64,000 nucleotides of DNA from positions 3,722,548 to 3,786,547 of the forward strand of contig OY282352.1 in NCBI GenBank assembly GCA_958295495.1, written 5' to 3'. Shown here piece after piece: positions 8,497 to 16,418 of this stretch (positions are counted from its first letter, which is position 1; every line of letters starts with the position of its first letter). The notes under the pieces are model-generated. The model was not told where the DNA came from and did no database searches. It saw only the letters and a program-made list of their open reading frames with translations. Both the position numbers and the translations under genes were made by a program. The DNA comes from an uncultured Latescibacterota bacterium (GTDB lineage: Bacteria > Latescibacterota > UBA2968 > UBA8231).

Positions 8497-9517
8497 TGGC
8501 GAGTCGAAGAATCTGTTTGCCGAGATGCTTTGCAAGCCTGACAGGTACAGCGTTACCTATCTGCATGGCGATATTCGTGTTGTATCCAAAAAACTCGTAA
8601 GCGTCGGGGAAAGACTGTATCGCCGCAGCTTCTCGCAGGGATATAGCTCTATCCTGTTCAGGGTGCCCGTACTTACCGTTAGATATGCTGTGACAGCGTC
8701 CCGTGAGGGCAGGTGCCGGACGATCCCATGACATCCGACCATAAACGTCAATATGACCTTTATAGTTTCCCTTATGGCATTCTAGTCTCAGATGATCAGG
8801 CCATGATGTTCTATCTCCACCGTCGTGAGGCGTCGCTCTCAGTCGATCCAAATTTAATCTGGAAACGGATGCAGCTATGTGGTTCGGAATATCAGGATGG
8901 TGCTCGCCAGCGGCAATCTCGGGAAAACGAGAGATGGCCTGCCGCACTGTCCTGATCGGGCGATATCGAGCACCATGAGTCGGCTCAGGAAGCGAAGGTT
9001 GTTGGTGCCTGAGTGCCAGTAATACCAAGCGGCGCCGGTTCTGCGGAACCCCGTAATGCTTGGCATCAAGAATACTGGGAACGTACTTGTAGCCATTTTT
9101 ATCTAGCATTTTGAGGAATCGATGGAAAGTACTGAAACCTCGTACTCTGACAATACCGGGAACATTCTCGATCAATACATATCTCGGCAACACAGCTTCA
9201 ACGAAACGTCCGAACTGACCTAACAAGGTCGCGTCTTGCCGATCTCTATTTCCCTTGCGTTGTAAACTGAATGGCTGACATGGAGCACATCCTGCGAAGA
9301 GTACGTCATCGTATCCCTTTGTTCGTTCTTTTAGCCCTAGAGACTTCGGGCCGATTTTCCTGACATCCGCAGGCAGGAAACGAACTCCTGGATTATTGTA
9401 TTCATACGTGGTTTGGCAGCGTTCGTCGCTGTCAATTCCGGTGACGACGTCAATTCCTGCATCGAGTAACCCCCGAGTCAGGCCTCCGGCTCCACAGAAG
9501 AAGTCATAGGCTTTCAT
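8489..9517 (-). CDS. DNA (cytosine-5-)-methyltransferase
   Basis: A 342-residue C5 DNA methyltransferase. The motifs in order are DFFCGAGG (motif I, residues 5-12), catalytic C80 in APCQPFS (motif IV), IENVPG (motif VI, about 116-121), VPQNRRRLVLLAL (motif VIII) and IGNAVP near the C-terminus (motif X). The target-recognition region is short. The ATG at 9517 overlaps the receiver gene by 14 bases, so the two are translationally coupled; a longer frame starts inside that gene. No adjacent restriction endonuclease is obvious, so it may be part of a regulated or non-classical modification system. Confidence 0.92.
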   Translation of the reverse strand: MKAYDFFCGAGGLTRGLLDAGIDVVTGIDSDERCQTTYEYNNPGVRFLPADVRKIGPKSLGLKERTKGYDDVLFAGCAPCQPFSLQRKGNRDRQDATLLGQFGRFVEAVLPRYVLIENVPGIVRVRGFSTFHRFLKMLDKNGYKYVPSILDAKHYGVPQNRRRLVLLALRHQQPSLPEPTHGARYRPIRTVRQAISRFPEIAAGEHHPDIPNHIAASVSRLNLDRLRATPHDGGDRTSWPDHLRLECHKGNYKGHIDVYGRMSWDRPAPALTGRCHSISNGKYGHPEQDRAISLREAAAIQSFPDAYEFFGYNTNIAMQIGNAVPVRLAKHLGKQILRLANE

Positions 9518-10415
9518 TTTTTTTCTCGATACGTTCACGTTCACTTTCCAAAGTAGTAATGATCTCGTTAGCCCAAGATTCAAAATCTCGATCCGGCAGA
9601 CCCGGCCGACCAGCAATCTCCATTGAGCAGCATTTCGCGACCAGAACGCTGGACACTTTTGGTTCGCGGTTTCCCGAAGCTACTAGATCACATGACGGCG
9701 TAAGAACTACCCGAAACAAAGCCGGCACAGGCTCCCCGTTCTCATCTGTCTCATCGGCTCTTATCAGAATGTCACCCAGTTGGATATTCTTACAGACTGG
9801 AGGATACAGATATTGTTCCCAACTGGCAAGCGTCGTTTTATCTGGTGATAGTGAAAGCTCATCCATCGAAGCGGCAAGACGTCGCCTGCCCGAACGTTTG
9901 ATCGTTTCCATACGTTCGTCGCTATCTGAGAAAGACTCAAAGGCATAGGGCGCAACATCTCGCATAGCACAAGAAAAAGAGTATCTGATATCGCTTTCGG
10001 CTTCTTTCAACGCGGCGACATGAGGACGTAATTCGCAAATTGCGTCCAATACTTTTTGTGGGCTACCAGATCCCTTTTGGATGCTTTTAACGAATGGATG
10101 ACATTTATATCCATCATAGTAAATTTCTGGCCGCGCAGAGTATATTACTATCGGACAGAAATGTTGATCCCAAATAAAATCATGGGTTTCTAAACCCTTG
10201 GGCTCCTGTTCGTCTGGAGAAGCACCACTATCAAGGAGATCAAGAATCACTATGTCGGGACGCAACGAGGCGACCTTGTCATTAGCATCCTCGAACTTCG
10301 ACACCTCGTGACATACATCCTCTTCGTGACATACATCCTCTCTTTCTCGTTCTATAAGATTTAGAACGGGTTCTATAGAGCTTTTATCATCCTCAATAAA
10401 TAGCAGTTTTAGCAT
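9504..10415 (-). CDS. Receiver-domain protein with unknown C-terminal domain
   Basis: A 303-residue protein. Residues 1-130 form a CheY-like receiver: acidic pocket E8/D9/D10, phospho-acceptor D59 in IVILDLLD, S93 in IYSARP and K110 in HPFVKS. The C-terminal 170 residues are not a known DNA-binding output; they contain a distinct LTPSCDLV motif (238-245) and a CC pair at 262-263. The ATG at 10415 has GGAG upstream and lies 16 bases after the kinase stop. It is the expected phosphorylation partner of the upstream kinase and overlaps the methyltransferase downstream. An exact 18-bp tandem duplication inside it adds six residues (DVCHEE repeated). Confidence 0.75.
   Translation of the reverse strand: MLKLLFIEDDKSSIEPVLNLIEREREDVCHEEDVCHEVSKFEDANDKVASLRPDIVILDLLDSGASPDEQEPKGLETHDFIWDQHFCPIVIYSARPEIYYDGYKCHPFVKSIQKGSGSPQKVLDAICELRPHVAALKEAESDIRYSFSCAMRDVAPYAFESFSDSDERMETIKRSGRRRLAASMDELSLSPDKTTLASWEQYLYPPVCKNIQLGDILIRADETDENGEPVPALFRVVLTPSCDLVASGNREPKVSSVLVAKCCSMEIAGRPGLPDRDFESWANEIITTLESERERIEKKNESL
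10306..10341. repeat. 18-bp perfect tandem duplication in the receiver gene
   Basis: Two identical 18-base units (TCGTGACATACATCCTCT) lie head to tail. In the protein this doubles DVCHEE between helix 1 and strand 2 of the receiver domain. It keeps the frame and looks like a recent replication-slippage event. Confidence 0.95.
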
Positions 10416-10431
10416 AATTTCTTTACTCCAT

Positions 10432-12588
10432 TCAGTTTTGTTTCCGCAGAGGTAAGTCAAAGGCGAATGAAGCCCCACCTTTTGCTCCTTGATATTTCGT
10501 CGACATCCTGCCTCCGTATGCAGCAACCAATTCCGAAGCCACGGTGAGTCCCATTCCTATTCCATTTGGTTTTCTTGTTACACCGGGTAAGAAAACCTTC
10601 TGAAGGTCATCTTTATCAATACCCGGCCCCGTATCTTGGACTTCCACCAGTACACGATACTCACCCTTGATAGGCATGAGGCCGAACCTGAGTTCTCTAT
10701 GCTCTTTTGGGACTTCTCGCATCCAATAAACCGCATTAGTTACCAGATTAAGAATGATTGCATCGAGTTCTCCAGGATCTACCGCCACTTCGGTTTTAGA
10801 GTCTGGCAGGTAGTATCGCACATGGTTTATTTTTATCTCGCCTTGATGAAGAATTAGGCAATCTCTGATCTGATCTTCCAAGATCGACTGCCGTTTTCGA
10901 CGTCGAAAATTACGGCTTGCAAGAGGAGCAAAGGTATCGGCAAGACGCTCCAGTGTATCTACTGCATTTTCAGCAGAATGAAATTCCTTTTTTAAGCCTT
11001 TTTCATTAAATGGACCGAATCTGTCTTGGATATATTCTAAGAAACTTCCGAAAGCTGTCGTGCGATTACGAATTTCATGTACCAGCATATGAGCGATTGT
11101 TCCAACGGTTGCTAGACGACTGTAGTATATGAACCGCTCCTGAATCGACTTGCGTGTCGAGTTCAGCGAATTGCTGAAGGTACGAATTAGAGGGATCGCT
11201 TCCGATGCCTCTCCTCCCCCTTCCAAAAGGGGAAGCACTTCCGCATATAACTCTTCCGCAGACAGTTTCTCGAACAGATCATCCATTGGTTTTTCACGAT
11301 CAGGCTTAACCCGATCTTCATCCCGTTCGTTCTCAAGGAGAGCAACAACAGTCTTCAGAATCTCCTCAAACTCTGCCACTTGGATACATGAAGCAAGACG
11401 TTCACGATCACTGGTATCTTTAATGTTTGGATTATTTTCTGCTGATATCGAAACGTATCCGACAAGCTGGTTCGTGCTCAGTCTCGTCCCAACCTTGCTA
11501 ACACGCCGAAGATCGAGTCCTAGCCAGTCACGAGTATTATCAGATTTCGGGAGTACTAGGATCCCATCTCGATATACAGAAATGCCTTTATGTGCGCGAA
11601 TGGATTTTCTGACTTGGCTTTTTCGGAAGTTGAAATTTTCGGCGATTTCCTGTGTGTCATCGGCGGCGATATCCCATGCCCGAATATCGAAAGAGAAGGG
11701 GCCGCAATCTGCCGTCTTAGGAGAATACTGAAATCGTGTGGGGTCCTGAATAACATCATGAACCTGTCTCCAATTAAGCGTCAGCTTTTTTTCTCTGGAA
11801 ACACCTTCTACGATGGGAGTAAATCGATATGTTCCATTCACGTTACCGTTTTCGTCAATATCTCCTTGGATACTGTATTTTGGCTTCGACAGAAATTCTG
11901 GAGATTCAATTTCGACCTCCTCAGTTTGAGTATTGTCGAATCCTGACAGGAAGATATTGAAATCGCCGACTGCTGAAAATGGCGAAATCAAACGAGCAAG
12001 ATTCTCTTCAAGGTCCAATACTTGACTTTCGTCCCATTGTCCCTTCAGGTTGTAAATACGGAGGCGGGTCCCGTATTGGAATGGTGGTTGTCCGGGATAT
12101 CTTCTACATTTGGCAAAGCTCTTGGAAAAGTCGTCCCCTTTTGAAATGTCAGTCCAATCAATATCCACTTCCCAGCAGGGGGCACTTGGTGCCTTCGTTA
12201 GCATTTGCAGACGACTCCCGAGCCTCGCAACGGAAAGGCGTCCGAGACCTTTTTCTCCAGCAACACGACGTTTTTTTTCGCCGTTGTTCACAATAGGATT
12301 CCGTTCTTTGTAAGGGGTCGCAACAATACACCAGACATTTTCGATAATCTCCTTAGTCATACCCTTGCCATCGTCTTCGATCTCCAGAAATGGTCCTAGA
12401 GGCCCATCATTACCAAATCGCAGCCGGACGTTCTGCGCGAGTGCGTCGTATGAGTTTTTGACGAGTTCGATAACGGCCACAACATCATTGGTCACTAGAT
12501 CCGCTCCCAAAGCAGCGAGTACCCTAGGATGCATACGGAATGGTACCGTTTCAAAACCGTCGTGCTCTTCATGTGTTTTTGTTGGCAT
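10432..12588 (-). CDS. Dual GHKL protein: Hsp90/MORC-like ATPase module plus histidine-kinase core
   Basis: A 718-residue soluble protein with two GHKL nucleotide-binding folds. The N-terminal one resembles Hsp90/MutL/MORC ATPases: IELVKNSYDA (40-49), EDDGKGM (71-77) and GEKGLGRL (111-118). The C-terminal part is a histidine kinase: H-box with H504 in MLVHEIRNRT, N-box NLVTNA (614-619), G1 DTGPGI (652-657) and G2 NGIGMGL (675-681). No membrane segments or PAS domain are visible. The start ATG has GAGG upstream and a 6-3-6 palindrome 17 bases further. It is followed by the receiver and methyltransferase genes, so sensing by the ATPase module may be relayed by phosphorylation. Confidence 0.82.
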   Translation of the reverse strand: MPTKTHEEHDGFETVPFRMHPRVLAALGADLVTNDVVAVIELVKNSYDALAQNVRLRFGNDGPLGPFLEIEDDGKGMTKEIIENVWCIVATPYKERNPIVNNGEKKRRVAGEKGLGRLSVARLGSRLQMLTKAPSAPCWEVDIDWTDISKGDDFSKSFAKCRRYPGQPPFQYGTRLRIYNLKGQWDESQVLDLEENLARLISPFSAVGDFNIFLSGFDNTQTEEVEIESPEFLSKPKYSIQGDIDENGNVNGTYRFTPIVEGVSREKKLTLNWRQVHDVIQDPTRFQYSPKTADCGPFSFDIRAWDIAADDTQEIAENFNFRKSQVRKSIRAHKGISVYRDGILVLPKSDNTRDWLGLDLRRVSKVGTRLSTNQLVGYVSISAENNPNIKDTSDRERLASCIQVAEFEEILKTVVALLENERDEDRVKPDREKPMDDLFEKLSAEELYAEVLPLLEGGGEASEAIPLIRTFSNSLNSTRKSIQERFIYYSRLATVGTIAHMLVHEIRNRTTAFGSFLEYIQDRFGPFNEKGLKKEFHSAENAVDTLERLADTFAPLASRNFRRRKRQSILEDQIRDCLILHQGEIKINHVRYYLPDSKTEVAVDPGELDAIILNLVTNAVYWMREVPKEHRELRFGLMPIKGEYRVLVEVQDTGPGIDKDDLQKVFLPGVTRKPNGIGMGLTVASELVAAYGGRMSTKYQGAKGGASFAFDLPLRKQN

Positions 12589-12604
12589 GTGCCTCGTCTT
12601 TCCC

Positions 12605-12619
12605 TAAGAAGCGTTCTTA
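12605..12619. promoter_or_regulatory. Palindrome upstream of the kinase operon (possible operator)
   Basis: TAAGAA-GCG-TTCTTA, a perfect 6-3-6 inverted repeat 17 bases before the kinase start codon, in a 123-base gap that is the only sizeable non-coding stretch in this half of the island. It could be an operator or a hairpin in the 5' leader. No T-run follows, so termination is unlikely. Confidence 0.4.
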
Positions 12620-12711
12620 AATGGCTCGTGCAAAGCGCGTTTGCGTTGTGAACACGATAGAATAAGTAATCGTCGTTTTCTATTCATGGCCATTCTGTAA
12701 CGAGATTCCTG

Positions 12712-13086
12712 CTACAGTAGGTTGCGGTTGGTTTCGGGTTGCCAAGCGCGGATGATAGCGGCCTCCAGCTCGCGGGTTTCTTCTTCGCTTTCGGTGAATG
12801 TTACCGAAAACGCTACTAGGTCGGGGAACATGTGGCACTGGCGTCGAAGTTCGGGATTAGCCTCGTTTGCCAAGTGCTCCAGCAGGCGGCGGCGAACGCA
12901 AGTTATGGACATGCCAATATAGAGCCGCTCGTGGGCACTTTCCATTTTATCGGGCAGCCACACGGCATATAGGCCGCAACGGTCCTTTGGTAGCTTTTGT
13001 ACCTCCTCCCGGTTGAATGGGCGCAGGTTGTTCTCTAGCTGATACTTCTTGGCGAACAAATTATTGGAATAGCTGACCTTGTGCAT
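12712..13086 (-). CDS. GIY-YIG nuclease family protein
   Basis: A 124-residue single-domain GIY-YIG protein. The GLY (38-40) and YIG (56-58) strands, arginines in CVRRRLLEHL (64-72), the catalytic-type glutamate E108 in RELEAAII and N120 in ETNRNLL are all in place, so it should be an active endonuclease fold. It overlaps the end of the DUF1156 methylase gene by 26 bases, so it belongs to that operon and is the best candidate for its restriction nuclease. Confidence 0.82.
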   Translation of the reverse strand: MHKVSYSNNLFAKKYQLENNLRPFNREEVQKLPKDRCGLYAVWLPDKMESAHERLYIGMSITCVRRRLLEHLANEANPELRRQCHMFPDLVAFSVTFTESEEETRELEAAIIRAWQPETNRNLL

Positions 13087-15886
13087 CTTCTTTCATCCTT
13101 GAGAGAGCAGAAAGGATGTTTTGCCACGCGGTGACGAGATTGTTGAAGATGACCGCGTTTTGTGAGTCGCCTTTGCGGTCGTAGTGGTTGTAGAGAATGC
13201 GCGCCAATCGCTCGACGGATTCGACGGTGCCATCCATTTCCCGCGCAACCATACCCGCACCCTCGATACCTCTGCCTTCCTCGCGGTTTAGGTGGTACGC
13301 CATGCGGAAGCACCCTTCCCACGCCGTCCCATTGCCTAGGGTCAATGGACGGCTGTCGCCAAATTCATTGAGTGGCAGCAGCTTTACCCGGCCCCCTTCA
13401 GCAGTGAGTAGGCCGTCCAAATTTTGCAGTTTGCCGATGGCCACGTTTTTGGCGCGGGCTAGCGTCTCGGCCTCGCCGTACTGGCCTTCTCCATAGTCGT
13501 GCTGTTTTAGCCAGTCGAGGCAAAAGCGGCTTTCGGCATCCAAATCGCCTTCCTGTCGCTCGTCGTGATCGGCGATGGCTCGGTTAATGGCCGCTAGGGC
13601 CTCGCGCACCGGCACCGGCTCGCCGCTGATGGTCTCGACCCGTGCGTAGCGCGAGTAGATTTGCATGCCTGGGCCGATGGCGGCTTGCGCGAGATCGGTC
13701 GGGGCGATGTGGCCTTCGCGGGTGAGTTGATCGAGAGCCTCGGGCAGTTCTTTCGCCAGCGCATCGAGGAATTGGCGGCGCGTGGCAACGGGCGCATCCT
13801 TAGATCGCGGACGGCAGACGAGGACGACGGACGAGGCGAGGGCGTTTGTATTCATCGCATTTGATCGGTTCCCCATCTCAGTTCGCATCGGCCAAGTGCC
13901 GATTATATGAAAACCAGCCGAGACAACGGCGGATAGCATGGTTTCCCAGCCGGTGGAGGCTCTACCTGCGCGTTCCTCTTCCTGCTGTTTGTAGGCGTAA
14001 AAAATGGACGATGGGAACTCAGCCGAGCAGCGTTCCCGTATCAACCGCAGTGTCTTGCTTAACTGTTGCTCAAAGTGTTGGCTGTAATCTTCAAAACGAA
14101 ATCGGTTGGCAACCATTTCCTCACTTTTGGGGGTCAGTATGCCAGCAAACAAGTCGGGGTAGGCGTCGCGGAGCAGCGGGCGCAGCCAGACATAGAAAAA
14201 GTCTGATGAATCGGCATAGTGTATGTTATCGTAATAGGGAGGATCGGTGACGATAACGGGATCGTTTTGCGCGTGAATAGTGGTAGATGCGTCGGCTTGA
14301 TATACTTCACCGCTGTCCGCATCGTCAGGCAGATGATCGACAACCTCGGCGACTCTTTCAACATAAATCATCTGGTTCTGAGTTGAAGTCGAGAACGGAT
14401 TTGCTTCGGCAAAATCCCAAACCATCGGTATTCCTTGGCGTGAAAACAATCCAGGGACTTTTTGTGTGGACATATCCCACCTACTGAAACTGCAACTACC
14501 ATTGGCAAATTTGCTAATAGTGAAGGCAAGATACGTGCAAACCGCATTAGTATATTCCGCAGACGCTCCGCATTCGAGAATCAAGGAGCGAACTTCCGGC
14601 AGCAGGTCGCTGAATGTGGTCAGCGCGGTTAGCTGGCGTTCAGTGAAAAGTTTGTGCCACTCCGTGAATCCGTAAATCTGCGGCCTGATGCTCAATGCTC
14701 GCTTAGGTAAACTTCCACTAGGACGCCAAGAAGAGTTGGCATTCAACGCCGCTTGAACATGCTCGTCCGTCGGCGACAGAAACAGTCGCTTGCGGTCTCC
14801 CTCGGCGACAATGGCCGTCATAACCTCGCCCATGTTGCCCGCCCGCGCCTGCTCGCGCACGTAGGGCAGTTTCACCGCGCCACTACACGCGAGACAGGTC
14901 GCGCCGTTGCGATTCACCGTGCCGCCTTCGGGGACGTCATTGGGATGATTTTGCACCACAAAGGCGATGCGTTTTTTCTCGCGATCAACAACCGGCCGCG
15001 TCCAATGTTCGTTGTTGTTCTTCTTCGACAGTTGGAACGTGGCCATCAGCGGCATGGCAATGCGACACGCCGGATTCGGACAGGGCACGGTCCGCGCCCA
15101 CAGCCACGCAATTACAGTAGCGTCCCTCCCACCGGACAATTTCACCTGCGGATACAGATGCCCTATCCGCTTGAACGCCTCCTCGCGCATCCAGCGGCCG
15201 TAGTAGCGGATGTCGTCGGCTAGGCCCGCTGCACCTCGCCAAGGGAGACGCCGCGCCTTTTTGCCCTTGCCTACGGTCATTGCCATGCGGTCGGCATCGG
15301 GGTTGACGGGCGGATGGCCTTTGAATTTGGGCGGCAACTCGATCAATGCCTTGTTGATGAGCACCGCCACCGGGTTGAGGTCGGACGCAACGGCCTTCAG
15401 CCCCAAGCGTTGCGCTTCGAGCGGTATGGAGCCGCCGCCAGCGAAGGGGTCGTAAACCGGACGGACATTGTCGTTGAGATAGCGCAGCACTTCCGCCGGA
15501 TCGGTGGGCGCGGTTTCGCCGCGTGTACGCGCCACGGAGCGAGCAATTTCGCATCGCGCTTCCGCCAACAGTTCCCGGCCGGCGGTTTTACTTTCGTCGG
15601 TGCTCTCCCACTTGACGAGCTGGCGGATGATGTCGTGCAGCCGCTCGCGCTCGGCACGTTGGGCCTTCTCCGTGGGAAACTCGTCGGAACAGTCGGCCGG
15701 GTCGTCCACCATGCTGGCGAAAATGACGGCGCGGCAAGCCGCCAGCGGACGACGCGCCCACCACAGATGCAGGGTCGAAGGGTGGCCGTGCCGGATGGAC
15801 TTCTCGCGGGCGGACTCGCGGTTGATGTCGTTGAGGGGCAGGTCAACCTCGATGAGTTTGCGGCGGTATGGGATTGGGGCGGTCAC
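13061..15886 (-). CDS. DUF1156 domain-containing DNA methyltransferase (anti-phage associated)
   Basis: A 941-residue protein starting with the DUF1156 signature (RRKLIEVDLPLNDINRESAR, HPSTLHLWWARRPLA). A SAM-binding motif I (VYDPFAGGGSIPLEA, from about 144) and an amino-methyltransferase catalytic motif (VTDPPYYDNIHYADSSDFFY, in the middle) make it a probable adenine-type DNA methylase. A CPNPAC...CLAC cysteine set near the middle may bind zinc. The GTG start has AAAGG upstream and lies 15 bases after the DUF433 gene. DUF1156 proteins recur beside DUF499 ATPases in predicted anti-phage operons. Confidence 0.88.
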   Translation of the reverse strand: MTAPIPYRRKLIEVDLPLNDINRESAREKSIRHGHPSTLHLWWARRPLAACRAVIFASMVDDPADCSDEFPTEKAQRAERERLHDIIRQLVKWESTDESKTAGRELLAEARCEIARSVARTRGETAPTDPAEVLRYLNDNVRPVYDPFAGGGSIPLEAQRLGLKAVASDLNPVAVLINKALIELPPKFKGHPPVNPDADRMAMTVGKGKKARRLPWRGAAGLADDIRYYGRWMREEAFKRIGHLYPQVKLSGGRDATVIAWLWARTVPCPNPACRIAMPLMATFQLSKKNNNEHWTRPVVDREKKRIAFVVQNHPNDVPEGGTVNRNGATCLACSGAVKLPYVREQARAGNMGEVMTAIVAEGDRKRLFLSPTDEHVQAALNANSSWRPSGSLPKRALSIRPQIYGFTEWHKLFTERQLTALTTFSDLLPEVRSLILECGASAEYTNAVCTYLAFTISKFANGSCSFSRWDMSTQKVPGLFSRQGIPMVWDFAEANPFSTSTQNQMIYVERVAEVVDHLPDDADSGEVYQADASTTIHAQNDPVIVTDPPYYDNIHYADSSDFFYVWLRPLLRDAYPDLFAGILTPKSEEMVANRFRFEDYSQHFEQQLSKTLRLIRERCSAEFPSSIFYAYKQQEEERAGRASTGWETMLSAVVSAGFHIIGTWPMRTEMGNRSNAMNTNALASSVVLVCRPRSKDAPVATRRQFLDALAKELPEALDQLTREGHIAPTDLAQAAIGPGMQIYSRYARVETISGEPVPVREALAAINRAIADHDERQEGDLDAESRFCLDWLKQHDYGEGQYGEAETLARAKNVAIGKLQNLDGLLTAEGGRVKLLPLNEFGDSRPLTLGNGTAWEGCFRMAYHLNREEGRGIEGAGMVAREMDGTVESVERLARILYNHYDRKGDSQNAVIFNNLVTAWQNILSALSRMKEDAQGQLFQ

Positions 15887-15901
15887 AGTTGCGCCTTTGA
15901 C

Positions 15902-16408
15902 TCACTGATTGCCGTTTTGCCAGATCATCTTGTGTCTGCCGCCCATTGCGGCGTCGAGCTCCTCCCAACTGATCTTACCCGCTCTCAGGTCGTCCAATTG
16001 TGCCCAAGTGATCTTGCCTTCTCTTAGTGCGTCGAGTTGTGCCCAAGTGACGCCACCGCCCTTCAGAGTGTGCAATTCCTCCCAAGTGATTTGTTCCTTT
16101 TTCAGGGCCTCAAATTCCTCTGCGGTGATGGTGCCGTCCATCAAAGCGTCCTGCATCGCCCAAGTGGTGTAGGACAGCTTGGCACCGGTAGCCTTGTACT
16201 GGCGACATGCCTCGACATCTTCCGCGGTCAGACGCGGCGAGTAGTCGCAGAGGAGGTCGGCTTCGGTGCGGCCCCGTTCGAGTTCGCTGGTGATGAATTC
16301 AACAGAGAGCCGGGTCCCTTTCACCGTGGGCTTGCCACCGAGTATCAGCGGGTCTTTGACGATCCGGTCTTGCCAAAGAGGAGCTTGGGCTTGTTCGGCG
16401 GTTGTCAT
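15902..16408 (-). CDS. DUF433 protein with C-terminal 13-residue tandem repeats
   Basis: A 168-residue protein. Residues about 12-72 match DUF433, a small DNA-binding-like domain known from toxin-antitoxin antitoxins (DPLILGGKPTVKGTRLSVEF). Residues 94-158 are five near-identical 13-residue units of the form ITWEELDALREGK (ITAEEFEALKKEQ, ITWEELHTLKGGG, VTWAQLDALREGK, ITWAQLDDLRAGK, ISWEELDAAMGGR), with a degenerate sixth before them. The ATG at 16408 has AGGGAA upstream; a TTG further up is possible. It sits 10 bases after the DUF499 gene and 15 before the DUF1156 gene, so it is a structural part of this operon. The function of the repeat is unknown. Confidence 0.78.
   Translation of the reverse strand: MTTAEQAQAPLWQDRIVKDPLILGGKPTVKGTRLSVEFITSELERGRTEADLLCDYSPRLTAEDVEACRQYKATGAKLSYTTWAMQDALMDGTITAEEFEALKKEQITWEELHTLKGGGVTWAQLDALREGKITWAQLDDLRAGKISWEELDAAMGGRHKMIWQNGNQ
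15935..16168. repeat. 39-bp tandem coding repeats in the DUF433 gene
   Basis: Five clear 39-base units plus one degenerate unit encode the ITWEELDALREGK-type repeats. The recurring DNA element on the plus strand is TCCCAAGTGAT or GCCCAAGTGAT. The units have drifted at the DNA level while keeping T-W/E-L spacing, which suggests selection on the protein repeat. Confidence 0.85.
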
Positions 16409-16418
16409 GGCGCGTTCC

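Noticed and set aside
14753..15223. Plus-strand frames across the DUF1156 gene
   Set aside because: Shadows of the methylase; no ribosome site or domain.
15935..16168. 39-bp tandem units considered as a CRISPR array
   Set aside because: Units are adjacent without spacers, in frame, and encode a protein repeat.
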